From: Xanthomonas phaseoli pv. phaseoli | GTDB lineage: Bacteria > Pseudomonadota > Gammaproteobacteria > Xanthomonadales > Xanthomonadaceae | Direction of reading: 5' to 3' | NCBI GenBank assembly: GCA_022749655.1 | Contig: CP094243.1 | Span: forward strand, 3,162,001 to 3,226,000 | Length of the DNA stretch: 64,000 bases | Shown: positions 56,196 to 64,000 of the stretch, in pieces | Layout of the letters: the number at the start of each line of letters is the position of its first letter | How positions within the stretch are numbered: position 1 is the first letter of the stretch | Position numbers and translations under genes: made by a program | The notes under the pieces: generated by a model | Told to the model about the DNA's origin: nothing | The model's input: only the letters and a program-made list of their open reading frames with translations | The model's database searches: none

Positions 56196-56422
56196 GGCGC
56201 AAGCATAGCGAACGCCAGTGGTTGCGGCGCTGTGCAATGCAGCGACGCATCGCTGGCCGCCCGTCTTGCCCGGTACGGAGTCCAGAGGCCAGCGGCACGT
56301 CGCCGGCAATCATCAGCCAACCGTGGAGGGCGCACTGCACCTGTCCTGTCCGCATCGCACAGGCCGCACCCAGCGCCGACCGCGCCGCCGGGCAGCAAGC
56401 GCAGACGCCTGGCTAGCGGCGC

Positions 56423-56923
56423 TTATTGGTACGCCGGGCCGACCCAGGCGGTGCCTTCGCTGTGGGCGATGAGCGTCTTCCAGCGCTTGCGGATCACCTT
56501 GTCGCGGGTGCGAAAGGTCATGCGCACGCCCGGCAGACCGAGCGTGACGCGGGTTTCGACCATCGCCGAGTGTTCGTCTGCGGCGATGTCGATCTTGGTG
56601 ATCGACTGCTTGTAGTCGATCAGCTCTTCCGGATCGGCCACGTGGCTCATCTGCCGCAGCACCTGTGCCCATTCGCCGTTGGATTTGCAATATTTCTCGC
56701 GGGTGGCGGTTTGCCGCTGCTGATGCGAATCCATGCGGTACAGCACCACCATTTCGAATTCCGGCGCGGTCATCGCGCAGAGCGCCTCGCCGTCCTGGCT
56801 CAACATCGCCTTGTCGTGCGCGGCATAGAAATCGCGCACCTGCTTCTCGTCGAGCGCGTTGCCGCCATAGTTATAAAGGCCCGCAACGGCGGCCAGCACC
56901 GCCAACAACACCAGCAATCGCAT
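56423..56923 (-). CDS. Exported NTF2-like protein of unknown function
   Basis: 166 residues from MRLLVLLAVLAAV at 56923. A hydrophobic N-terminus (residues 1-17) acts as signal peptide or anchor. The mature part has an NTF2-like layout (AHDKAMLSQDGEALCAM, then alternating strands) with a conserved WVGPAYQ end. Function unknown. The ATG shares one base with the stop of the small protein upstream, so it is coupled to the feo operon. Confidence 0.75.
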   Translation of the reverse strand: MRLLVLLAVLAAVAGLYNYGGNALDEKQVRDFYAAHDKAMLSQDGEALCAMTAPEFEMVVLYRMDSHQQRQTATREKYCKSNGEWAQVLRQMSHVADPEELIDYKQSITKIDIAADEHSAMVETRVTLGLPGVRMTFRTRDKVIRKRWKTLIAHSEGTAWVGPAYQ

Positions 56924-57237
56924 CACCGCCCCATTGTCTTGCCGCGTCCTGCGGCCGCGCAAGTGTAGACCAGACGACGTATGTCAGTGGCTGCGGGCGG
57001 GGTCGGGCCACAGCTGTCGCAACCGCCGCAGGCCGAGACGTTTTGGCTGGCCGGCGGTGCCACCCGGCGCCCCAGCGCCTGCATCCACGCCGGTCGCCCG
57101 CGACGCACCAGCCCAAGCGCAAGCGCGCCACGCAGGCGACGCAGCACACCGGGAAACTGTTTCTTCATCACCACCCACAGGCTGACCAGCACGGCGATGG
57201 CGATCACCAGGTATTGCAGCGTGAGCGAAAGCGTCAT
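56923..57237 (-). CDS. Small FeoC-like/DUF6587 protein of the feo operon
   Basis: 104 residues. One N-terminal membrane segment (LQYLVIAIAVLVSLWVV) and a cytoplasmic tail with a CGGCDSCG cluster, which could bind iron or a 4Fe-4S cluster. It lies directly after feoB (one base between stop and start), where other bacteria have feoC. Related small proteins are listed as DUF6587. I infer a role in ferrous iron transport from position and Cys motif only. Confidence 0.75.
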   Translation of the reverse strand: MTLSLTLQYLVIAIAVLVSLWVVMKKQFPGVLRRLRGALALGLVRRGRPAWMQALGRRVAPPASQNVSACGGCDSCGPTPPAATDIRRLVYTCAAAGRGKTMGR

Positions 57238-57238
57238 C

Positions 57239-59098
57239 TCAGCCAGCTCCCAGCAGCACGGCCAGCTGGTAGGTCACCAGCGAGGCCAGGTAGGCCAGCG
57301 CGAACAGGTACACCGCGCTGATGGTCATCTGTTTCCACGAGTTGGTTTCGCGCTTGATCGTGGCCAGCGTGGAAATGCACATCGGTGCGTAGATGTACCA
57401 GACCAGCAGCGACAACGCGGTGGCCAGCGACCACCCGTCGCTGATCAGCGGCGACAACGCCTGCGCTGCCGCGTCATCGTCGGCTGCAGACAACGCGTAC
57501 ACCGTGGCCAGCGAGGCCACCGCCACTTCGCGCGCGGCCAGGCCGGGAATCAACGCGATGCAGATCTGCCAGTTGAAGCCCAGCGGTGCGAAGAACACCG
57601 CCATTGCGTGGCCGATACGACCGGCGAAGCTGTAGTCGATTGGCGGCAAGGTGGCGTTGGCCGGCGCCTCGGGAAACGACAGCAGGAACCACAGCAGGAT
57701 GGTCAGCGCCAGGATGATGCCGCCCACGCGCTTGAGGAAGATCCAGGCGCGCTCCCACAGCCCCAGCGCCAAGTCGCGTACCTGCGGCACGCGGTAGGAC
57801 GGCAGCTCCAGCATCAACGGGTGCTCGCTCTTGTCGCGCCGCCATTTCTTCATCGTCCACGAGACCAGCAGCGCACTGACGATGGCCGCAGCGTACAGAC
57901 CGAACAGCACCAGCCCCTGCTGGTTGAAGATGCCCCACACCGTCTTCTGCGGAATGAAGGCGCCAATCAACAACGCATACACCGGCAGCCGCGCCGAACA
58001 CGTCATCAGCGGCGCGACCATGATGGTGGCGAGCCGGTCGCGCGGGTCCTGGATGCTGCGCGTGGACATGATGCCCGGCACCGCACACGCAAAACTCGAC
58101 AACAGCGGAATGAACGAGCGCCCCGACAAACCGGCCACCGACATCATGCGATCAAGCAGAAACGCCGCACGCGGCAGATAGCCGGATTCTTCCAATGCCA
58201 GGATGAAGGCGAACAGGATCAGGATCTGCGGCAGGAACACGATCACCCCGCCCAGCCCGGCGATGACGCCATCCTTGAGCAAGCTGTTGAGCGGACCTTC
58301 CGGCAACGTCGCGCCGACCCAATCGCCCAGGGCAGCGGTGCCGCCGTCGATCAGGTCCATGACCGGCGCGGCCCAGGCATAGACCGCCTGGAAGATCAGG
58401 AACATCACCACCGCCAGGGTGACCAGGCCCCAGACCGGATGCAGCAGCCAGCGGTCCAGCGCGTCGTCCACCCGCGAGGTGCGGGTGGGCATGGTCACCG
58501 CTGCGCCGAGGATCTGCCGCACCAGCGCGTGATAATTACCGTCGGCCGGCGGATTGGCGGCGGGCGCCGCCAGGCGTGCCGCCTGTGCATCGAGCCGCTC
58601 GACCAGCACCTTGGCACCACCGCGCCGCACCGCCACCGTTTCGACCACCGGCACGCCGAGCGCCTGCTCCAGTGCCGGCAGGTCGATGACGATGCCGCGC
58701 CGCTGCGCGGCATCCATCATGTTCAGCGCCACGATCATCGGCCGGCCGAGCTCGCGCAACTCCAACGCAAAGCGCAGATGCAGGCGCAGATTGGTCGCAT
58801 CCATTACATAGACCAGCACGTCCGGCGCCGGCTCGCCCGGATAGAAGCCACGGCACAGGTCGCGGGTGATCGCCTCATCCAGGCTCGCCGGTTGCAGGCT
58901 GTAGGCGCCGGGCAGATCCAGCACCGCAAACTCGCGTCCGGAGGGTGCGCGGAAGTGCCCTTCCTTACGCTCGACGGTGACGCCGGTGTAATTGGCCACC
59001 TTTTGCCGGCTGCCGGTCAGCTGGTTGAACAGTGCGGTCTTGCCGCTGTTGGGGTTGCCGACCAGCGCCAGGCGCAGCGGGACGGTGGCCGCGCTCAT
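57239..59098 (-). CDS. feoB: Ferrous iron transport protein B
   Basis: 619 residues, shorter than E. coli FeoB (773). N-terminal GTPase domain: GNPNSGKTALFN (G1), DLPGAY (G3) and NMMD (G4 region); then a GDI-like helical stretch and two Gate domains with membrane segments (LATIMVAPLMTCSARLPVYA carries the conserved Cys). Imports Fe2+ across the inner membrane. Overlaps feoA by 4 bases (ATGA). Confidence 0.95.
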   Translation of the reverse strand: MSAATVPLRLALVGNPNSGKTALFNQLTGSRQKVANYTGVTVERKEGHFRAPSGREFAVLDLPGAYSLQPASLDEAITRDLCRGFYPGEPAPDVLVYVMDATNLRLHLRFALELRELGRPMIVALNMMDAAQRRGIVIDLPALEQALGVPVVETVAVRRGGAKVLVERLDAQAARLAAPAANPPADGNYHALVRQILGAAVTMPTRTSRVDDALDRWLLHPVWGLVTLAVVMFLIFQAVYAWAAPVMDLIDGGTAALGDWVGATLPEGPLNSLLKDGVIAGLGGVIVFLPQILILFAFILALEESGYLPRAAFLLDRMMSVAGLSGRSFIPLLSSFACAVPGIMSTRSIQDPRDRLATIMVAPLMTCSARLPVYALLIGAFIPQKTVWGIFNQQGLVLFGLYAAAIVSALLVSWTMKKWRRDKSEHPLMLELPSYRVPQVRDLALGLWERAWIFLKRVGGIILALTILLWFLLSFPEAPANATLPPIDYSFAGRIGHAMAVFFAPLGFNWQICIALIPGLAAREVAVASLATVYALSAADDDAAAQALSPLISDGWSLATALSLLVWYIYAPMCISTLATIKRETNSWKQMTISAVYLFALAYLASLVTYQLAVLLGAG

Positions 59099-59328
59099 GC
59101 CGATCCTCCTGCATGGCGCACCTGTACGCGCGCAGCCTCGCTGCGCCGCAGGGCAAAGCGCGTATAGCCCACCTGCACCAACAACGGCTCGCGGCCGACC
59201 GGCCCGGTGGCCAGCACCGTGACTTCCTCGCCAGCGACGAACCCCAGCTCCCGCAAGCGCCGGGCGATCGTGTCGTTGGGGAGACGATCCTCCACGGAGT
59301 CCACGATGGCGGCGCGATGCAAAGGCAT
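59095..59328 (-). CDS. feoA: Ferrous iron transport protein A
   Basis: 77 residues from MPLHRAAIVDS at 59328, an SH3-like protein that assists FeoB. A longer frame starts at 59385 (96 residues), but its first codons overlap a Fur-like box, and 75-80 residues is the normal FeoA length, so the later ATG is preferred. Conserved features: RRLRELGFVAGEEVTVLA, then VQVGYTRFALRRSEA. First gene of feoA-feoB-small protein. Confidence 0.87.
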   Translation of the reverse strand: MPLHRAAIVDSVEDRLPNDTIARRLRELGFVAGEEVTVLATGPVGREPLLVQVGYTRFALRRSEAARVQVRHAGGSA

Positions 59329-59357
59329 GTCGGACAGCGTCACAAAGACGGCCTGAT

Positions 59358-59383
59358 TGTTAGGAATGGTTCTCAATTCTAGC
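59358..59383 (-). promoter_or_regulatory. Fur-box-like site upstream of feoA
   Basis: Minus strand: AATTGAGAACCATTCCTAAC, an imperfect inverted repeat (TTGAGAA and TTCCTAA) like Fur boxes, in the feoA-liuC divergent spacer. Fits iron repression of feoAB. Confidence 0.55.
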
Positions 59384-59457
59384 ATCGACGCACCGCGTCA
59401 TGGCTCCGGCGACCCGGCCCGCTATCATGGTTCGCATCCCATTCATGGACGTACGCA

Positions 59458-60254
59458 ATGCAGGACACCGGCTTGATCGTCGAAGACCACGGAGCGGTCC
59501 GTACCCTGCGATTGCGTCGCCCCGCAATCCACAACGCCTTCGATGCGACGCTGATCGCCGCGCTGACCGATGCATTACGCGAGGCGGGCCGGGCGTCCCA
59601 GACCCGGGTGGTCGTGCTGACCGGTGATGGCGCGGCCTTTTCGGCCGGCGCAGACCTGAACTGGATGCGTGGCATGGCCAGCGCCAGCGAAGCCGAGAAC
59701 GCCGCCGACGCACTGGCGCTGGCGCAGCTGATGCGCACCCTGGATGAACTGCCCAAGCCCACCATCGCGCGCGTCAACGGCGCCGCCTTCGGCGGCGGTG
59801 TCGGCCTGGTGGCGTGCTGCGATATCGCCATCGGTTGTACCGAGGCGCGCTTCGACTGACCGAAAGCAAGCTCGGCCTGCTGCCGGCGGTCATCTCGCCC
59901 TATGTGGTTGCAGCAATCGGCGCGCGCCAGGCGCGGCGCTGGTTCGCCACCGCCGAGATCTTCGATGCCGGCACCGCGCAGTTGCTGGGTCTGCTGCACC
60001 AGCTGGTGGCTGCCGATCAGCTGGATATCGCCGTGGAGCGCCAGGTTCGCCTGCTGCTGGCTGCGGCGCCGCTGGCCGCTGGCAACGCCAAGGCGCTGGT
60101 GCGCTCGGTGCTGCCAGCTGCCGACCGCGATGCCATCGATGCCGCCAATGCGGCGTTGATCGCCCGTCTGCGCGTGTCCCCCGAAGGCCAGGAAGGCCTG
60201 GATGCGTTTCTCGACAAGCGCAGCGCCGCGTGGATGCCGGAGAGCCTGGCGTGA
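59458..60254 (+). CDS. Enoyl-CoA hydratase/isomerase family protein (LiuC-like), frameshifted
   Basis: Crotonase-family enzyme, about 265 residues when restored. Motifs: LTGDGAAFSAGADLNWM (oxyanion hole) and NGAAFGGGVGLVACCDIAI. Next to HMG-CoA lyase this suggests methylglutaconyl-CoA hydratase of leucine catabolism, an inference from context. The frame breaks near 59857: the raw reading stops at EARFD (59859), while one extra base gives continuous FxLTESKLGLLPAVISPYV to the end at 60254. The TGA overlaps the GTG of the next gene. Confidence 0.85.
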
Positions 60255-60640
60255 GCGCCATCGACCATATCGGCCTGGCCTGCAGCGATCTGCAAACCAG
60301 CACCGCCTTCTACCGGGCCGCGCTTGCGCCACTGGGCATCACGCTGCTGGTGGAGTTGACGGCCGCGCAAACCGGCGGCCACGCGCATGCCGGTTTCGGC
60401 ACCGAGCGCCCGTTTCTCTGGCTGGGCTCCCACGCGCAGACGCCGGGCAGCACCCATGTCGCGCTGACGGCGACCGACCGCGACAGCGTCGATGCGTTTC
60501 ATCGCGCTGCGCTGGCCGCCGGTGGCCGCGATCACGGTGCACCCGGCCTGCGCCCGCATTACCACGCCCACTATTACAGCGCTTTCGTGCTCGACCCTGA
60601 CGGCAACAATTGCGAAGCGGTCTGCCACCTCCCCGCATGA
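60251..60640 (+). CDS. VOC-family (glyoxalase/dioxygenase-like) protein
   Basis: 129 residues from a GTG at 60251 that overlaps the previous stop (GTGA). Single vicinal-oxygen-chelate domain: IDHIGLACSDLQTSTAFYRA at the start with a first metal-ligand His, HVALTATDRDSVDAFHRAA mid-domain, and YYSAFVLDPDGNNCEAVCH with the acid ligand near the end. Substrate unknown. Placed in the acyl-CoA catabolic series. Confidence 0.85.
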   Translation: MSAIDHIGLACSDLQTSTAFYRAALAPLGITLLVELTAAQTGGHAHAGFGTERPFLWLGSHAQTPGSTHVALTATDRDSVDAFHRAALAAGGRDHGAPGLRPHYHAHYYSAFVLDPDGNNCEAVCHLPA

Positions 60641-60746
60641 GTCTCTTTCCGATGTCCCTGGTTTCCTTGTTCGCGCATTCGACCGCCACCTTGCATGAGG
60701 TTGCGGCGATGTCTGCACGCCGTCATGCGCACAGCGATGTAAGCGC

Positions 60747-61643
60747 ATGAGCCACTTCGTCCGCATTGTCGAAGTTGGCCCACGCGATGGCCTGCAAAAC
60801 GAAGCGCAACCGATCGCCACTGCCGACAAGATCGCGTTGATCGATCAACTCTCGGCCACCGGGCTGCGCACGATCGAAGCGACCAGCTTCGTCAGCCCAC
60901 GCTGGGTACCGCAGCTGGCCGACGCCGCCGCGGTGTTTGCCGGCATCGCGCAGGTGCCGGGCATCGCATATCCGGTGCTGGTGCCCAACCTGCAGGGCTA
61001 CGAACGCGCACGCGCGGCCGGGGCGCAGGAAGTGGCGGTCTTCACCGCCGCGTCGGAGGCGTTCAATCGCACCAATACCAACGCCGGCATCGACGAATCG
61101 ATCGAACGGTTCCGGCCGATCCTGCAGCAGGCCGCGCTCGACGGTGTGCGCGTGCGCGGCTACGTCTCCACCGTGCTGGGCTGCCCGTACCAGGGCGAGG
61201 TGCCGGTGGCCGATGTGGTCGATGTGGCGCAACGTCTGCACGCGCTCGGCTGCTATGAAATCTCGCTGGGCGACACCATCGGCGTGGGCACGCCGCTCAA
61301 GGCGCGTCAGATGCTGGCCGCAGTGGCGCAGGCGGTGCCGATGCAGGCGTTGGCGGTGCATTTCCACGATACCTATGGGCAGGCGCTGGCCAATATCGCT
61401 GCATGCCTGGAGCAAGGCGTCCGCGTGATCGATGCGGCCGTGTCCGGTGCGGGCGGCTGCCCGTATGCCAAGGGCGCCAGCGGCAACGTTGCCAGCGAAG
61501 ACGTGGTGTACCTGTTGCACGGGCTGGGCATGCCCACCGGCATCGACCTGCCCGCCCTGGCCCGCACCGGCCGCTGGCTGGCGCAGCTGCTCGGTCGCGA
61601 CACCGGCAGCAAGGTCGGCAAGGCGCTGGCTGCCGCCGACTGA
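60747..61643 (+). CDS. Hydroxymethylglutaryl-CoA lyase
   Basis: 298 residues, the family length. Cleaves HMG-CoA to acetoacetate and acetyl-CoA, the last step of leucine degradation. Motifs: VEVGPRDGLQNE (metal-binding Asp and catalytic Arg), HFHDTYGQALAN (metal His pair) and the signature loop SGAGGCPYAKGASGNVASED with catalytic Cys. Equivalent to LiuE/YngG/MvaB of other bacteria. Third gene in the catabolic series. Confidence 0.94.
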   Translation: MSHFVRIVEVGPRDGLQNEAQPIATADKIALIDQLSATGLRTIEATSFVSPRWVPQLADAAAVFAGIAQVPGIAYPVLVPNLQGYERARAAGAQEVAVFTAASEAFNRTNTNAGIDESIERFRPILQQAALDGVRVRGYVSTVLGCPYQGEVPVADVVDVAQRLHALGCYEISLGDTIGVGTPLKARQMLAAVAQAVPMQALAVHFHDTYGQALANIAACLEQGVRVIDAAVSGAGGCPYAKGASGNVASEDVVYLLHGLGMPTGIDLPALARTGRWLAQLLGRDTGSKVGKALAAAD

Positions 61644-61779
61644 GGGATTGCTGCCCGCGCAATCGTGCATCACCTACCACCGCGATCACGCAGGGGCTTC
61701 GGCTAGAATTGCCGCCCGCTCCGCCGCTCGTTCGTTTGCCGCTACCACCGGCCATCAACGTTACTCAGGGAACCACCGC

Positions 61780-62550
61780 ATGCAGCCATCTTCTGTTCTT
61801 GCCATCGTGACCGGCGGCGTTTCCGGCCTCGGCCTGGCCGTCGCACAGCGCCTGGTGGCCGACGGCGGCAAGGTCGCGCTGTTCGACGTCAACGCCGACA
61901 GGGCCGAGGCGGCGCTGGCGCTGCTCGGTGCCGGCAACGCGCATTACCTCGCCACCGACGTCACCGATGAGGCCCAGGTCGCGGCCAATGTGACGCAAGC
62001 TGCGCAGGCGCTGGGCGGATTGAATCTGGTGGTCAATTGCGCCGGCATCCTCGGCGCCGGCCGCGTGTTGGGCAAGGAAGCGCCGATGCCGTTGGCCACC
62101 TTTCGCAACACCGTGCTGGTGAATCTGGTCGGCAGCTTCAATGTGGCCAAGGCTGCGGCCGATGTCATGCAACACAACACCACCGGCGATGACGGCGAAC
62201 GCGGCGTGATCGTCAATACCGCCTCGGTCGCCGCATTCGAGGGCCAGATCGGCCAGGCCGCGTATGCGGCCAGCAAAGGCGGCGTGGTCGGCATGACCTT
62301 GCCGATGGCACGCGAACTGGCGCGCTTCGGCATCCGCGTGATGACGATCGCGCCGGGCGTGTTCTGGACCCCGATGGTCGACGGCATGCCCGAGGCCGTG
62401 CAGCAATCGCTGGCCGCCTCCATCCCGTTCCCCTCGCGCCTCGGCCAGCCCGACGAATACGCCGACACCGTCGCCTTTATCCTGCGCAACCGCTACCTCA
62501 ACGGCGAAGTGATCCGCCTGGACGGCGGCGTGCGGTTGGCACCGAAGTAG
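61780..62550 (+). CDS. SDR-family dehydrogenase (3-hydroxyacyl-CoA dehydrogenase type II-like)
   Basis: 256 residues from ATG 61780, with AGGGA 9 bases upstream. Short-chain dehydrogenase: TGGVSGLG nucleotide motif, NCAG, catalytic Ser in NTASVAAFEG and YAASK. Resembles human HSD17B10-type 3-hydroxyacyl-CoA dehydrogenases, which fits branched-chain acyl-CoA breakdown. Cofactor is likely NAD, from Asp in LFDVNAD. Confidence 0.88.
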   Translation: MQPSSVLAIVTGGVSGLGLAVAQRLVADGGKVALFDVNADRAEAALALLGAGNAHYLATDVTDEAQVAANVTQAAQALGGLNLVVNCAGILGAGRVLGKEAPMPLATFRNTVLVNLVGSFNVAKAAADVMQHNTTGDDGERGVIVNTASVAAFEGQIGQAAYAASKGGVVGMTLPMARELARFGIRVMTIAPGVFWTPMVDGMPEAVQQSLAASIPFPSRLGQPDEYADTVAFILRNRYLNGEVIRLDGGVRLAPK

Positions 62551-62551
62551 C

Positions 62552-62665
62552 CGGGATTGGGGGTTCGGGAGTGGGGATTCGTCACAGCGAGAACCCCGTG
62601 CCCTCCCCGCCTCCTGCAATCCTGTTCTTGCCAATCCCAAAATCCCCAATCCCTAATCTCTGACT
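62552..62665. repeat. Inverted pair of GGGATTGGGG-type intergenic repeats
   Basis: After the dehydrogenase, GGGATTGGGGGTTCGGGAGT then GGGGATTCGTC runs forward, and about 50 bases later CCAATCCCAAAATCCCCAAT runs in the opposite orientation. The two halves can pair. It resembles the element at 53911 and a class of short repeats in Xanthomonas spacers. Confidence 0.6.
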
Positions 62666-62671
62666 CAGCCC

Positions 62672-63238
62672 ATGAAAGCCAACGACATCAAGAAAGGCAA
62701 CGTCGTCGAATACAACGGCGGCATTTACCAGATCCGCGACATCGAACGCAGCTCGCCGCAGGGCCGCGGCGGCAATGTGCGCTTTCGTTTCATCATGTAC
62801 AGCGTGCCGGGCGGGATCAAAACCGACGCCAGCTTCGATGCAGACGACAACCTGCCGGAAGTCGAGCTGCTGCGCCGACAGTCCACGTTCTCGTACAAGG
62901 ACGGCGAAGCGTTCGTGTTCATGGACGATGAAGACTTCACCCCGTACACGCTGGATGCGGACGTGATCGGCACCGACGCCGGCTACATCACCGATGGCCT
63001 GACCGGCATCTATGTGCAAGTGATCGACGACCAGCCGGTAGCCGTGCAACTGCCGCAGACGGTGACGCTGGAAGTGGTGGAGACTCCGCCGGAATTGAAG
63101 GGCGGCACCGCCACCAAACGGCCCAAGCCGGCCAAGCTCAACACCGGCATGGAAATCATGGTGCCCGAGTACATCACCAACGGCGAACGCGTGCTGGTCA
63201 ACACCACCACGGGCGAATTTGCCGGTCGCGCCGACTGA
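62672..63238 (+). CDS. efpL: Elongation factor P-like protein EfpL (YeiP)
   Basis: 188 residues. Three-domain EF-P fold. The N-terminal KOW-like domain starts [20 protein letters not shown], with a tip loop [14 protein letters not shown], unlike the Lys/Arg tip of EF-P proper, and the C-terminal OB domain ends TGEFAGRAD. EfpL relieves ribosome stalling at proline-rich and some other motifs. The stop shares one base with the ATG of the next gene (TGATG). Confidence 0.92.
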   Translation: MKANDIKKGNVVEYNGGIYQIRDIERSSPQGRGGNVRFRFIMYSVPGGIKTDASFDADDNLPEVELLRRQSTFSYKDGEAFVFMDDEDFTPYTLDADVIGTDAGYITDGLTGIYVQVIDDQPVAVQLPQTVTLEVVETPPELKGGTATKRPKPAKLNTGMEIMVPEYITNGERVLVNTTTGEFAGRAD

Positions 63239-63623
63239 TGCGTCGCCTGCTCGCAGCCCTGTCGCTGGGGCTGCTGGCTGCCTGCACCGCCAGACCGGTA
63301 CCGACGCCCGCGGCGGCGCCGGCTGCGGCAACCTGCACCGACCCCAAGGTGGAGGAAGAATGGCTGCAGCACCCGGCCGGCCTGTGCGGCATGCCCGACG
63401 ACGTACGCGCGCTGGTGGACGACTACGACACCTGCGTGCATTTCGCTGGCGAAGAACCTACGACGCCGATCGCCGCCACGAGATCGAAGTGGCAGTTGCG
63501 CAGTTCTGCACGCCTGCACCGGCACGTCTGGCCAAGCTGATGCAGCAGTACCGCAACGATGCGCACATCAGCCAGTGGCTGCGCCAGTATGCGGTGCAAG
63601 CGGAGCTGCAACCCGCCGGCTGA
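63238..63623 (+). CDS. Small lipoprotein, frameshifted
   Basis: About 128 residues when restored. Lipoprotein signal [16 protein letters not shown] with lipobox LAAC. The mature part is Ala/Pro-rich at first, then has a compact domain. The frame breaks at 63457-63458 (CC, three expected): the raw frame ends at 63540, while one more C gives GEEPYDADRRHEIEVAVAQF, continuing to QPAG at 63623. Function unknown. Coupled to efpL by a one-base overlap. Confidence 0.75.
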
Positions 63624-64000
63624 GGTATCCCTTCTCCACTCGGGACATTGGTCACTTCATGGGAGACGGTGGCGCTTAGCGCCGTATGAAAGTAAGGCGA
63701 AGCCTCGTGCAGTTGGACCTGCACGATAGCGTCGAGCCGTACCCTGACCCCACCCCTCTCCCGACGGGAGAAGCGCTCGCCGCACGTACTGAGGTGCGCG
63801 CGGTGTATCCCGTCTCCCATCACCTTGATAAGGGAGAAGATGGAGCGTAGCGCCAGATGAGGGGCGCCGCAGAGAACTGTCAGTAGCCGCGATGATGAAC
63901 GTGTCGCCACGCGTCGTCAGAGGTGAATCATCACCGACGGCTTCACGCACTACCCCGCACCCCTACCCGCGCCTGCAATGCGGGCGCACGAAGGCCTGCG
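63624..64000. repeat. Intergenic tail with CCCCTCTCCC-type repeat fragments
   Basis: 377 bases without a credible gene. ACCCTGACCCCACCCCTCTC then CCGACGGGAGAAG at 63740-63772 is the reverse orientation of the hairpin repeat at 23776. GTATCCC(T/G)TCTCC is found twice (63626 and 63806). It is spacer sequence with decayed repeats. Confidence 0.5.

Overview
The window is a piece of a high-GC gammaproteobacterial chromosome from the genus Xanthomonas. The diagnosis rests on the rpf pathogenicity and quorum-sensing cluster (rpfB, rpfF, rpfC, rpfH, rpfG, lysS, prfB, rpfD, an acyltransferase ORF, recJ, rpfE, greA) in the gene order known from X. campestris, on the residue numbering of RpfF (Glu141) and RpfC (His198, Asp512, His657), and on a chemotaxis block of near-identical transducers. 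The species cannot be fixed from the sequence alone. A complete rpfH is present. No rRNA, tRNA, CRISPR array, transposase or prophage gene was recognised.

Layout. 1-18,700: six tandem methyl-accepting chemotaxis proteins (the first cut by the window edge), with a YcgR-type PilZ flagellar brake, a CheW and a small exported protein between them. 18,700-23,600: cheR, cheD, cheB and a PAS-GAF-GGDEF-EAL protein. Several of these genes are preceded by sites resembling the flagellar sigma-28 promoter, so this is a flagellar-regulon chemotaxis island coupled to c-di-GMP. 23,600-25,150: an intergenic repeat array and an alpha/beta hydrolase. 25,150-32,220: acnB, a vapBC-like toxin-antitoxin pair, acnA, a decayed acnA fragment and a lipoprotein. 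32,320-47,560: the rpf cluster, which makes DSF signal (RpfF, RpfB), senses it (RpfC, RpfH) and transduces it to c-di-GMP hydrolysis (RpfG), interleaved with lysS, prfB and recJ. 47,570-52,920: greA, carB, a small membrane protein and carA as one overlapping minus-strand series. 53,150-59,390: dapB, a YiiM-like MOSC protein, a PLP aminotransferase, an NTF2-like protein and the feoA-feoB-small-protein iron operon under a Fur-like box. 59,450-63,620: an acyl-CoA/leucine-type catabolic series (enoyl-CoA hydratase, VOC protein, HMG-CoA lyase, SDR dehydrogenase), then efpL and a lipoprotein.

The most important caution for any reader is that at least fourteen genes carry single-base indels, nearly all one-base deletions in short homopolymers (MCP5, cheW, the GGDEF-EAL gene twice, vapB, rpfF twice, rpfC, the lysS start, probably prfB, the acyltransferase, recJ, dapB, the enoyl-CoA hydratase, the last lipoprotein). 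Restoring one base gives full-length proteins with the expected ends in almost every case. This looks like residual sequencing error rather than biological decay, so I give restored gene extents and state where the frame breaks. In contrast, rpfD is interrupted by an in-frame TAA that a single indel cannot explain.

I did not find a convincing undescribed system. The best candidates for a second look are the prfB frameshift site, the rpfD stop codon, the acnA remnant, the small protein inserted between carA and carB, the sigma-28-like promoter set and the intergenic repeats.
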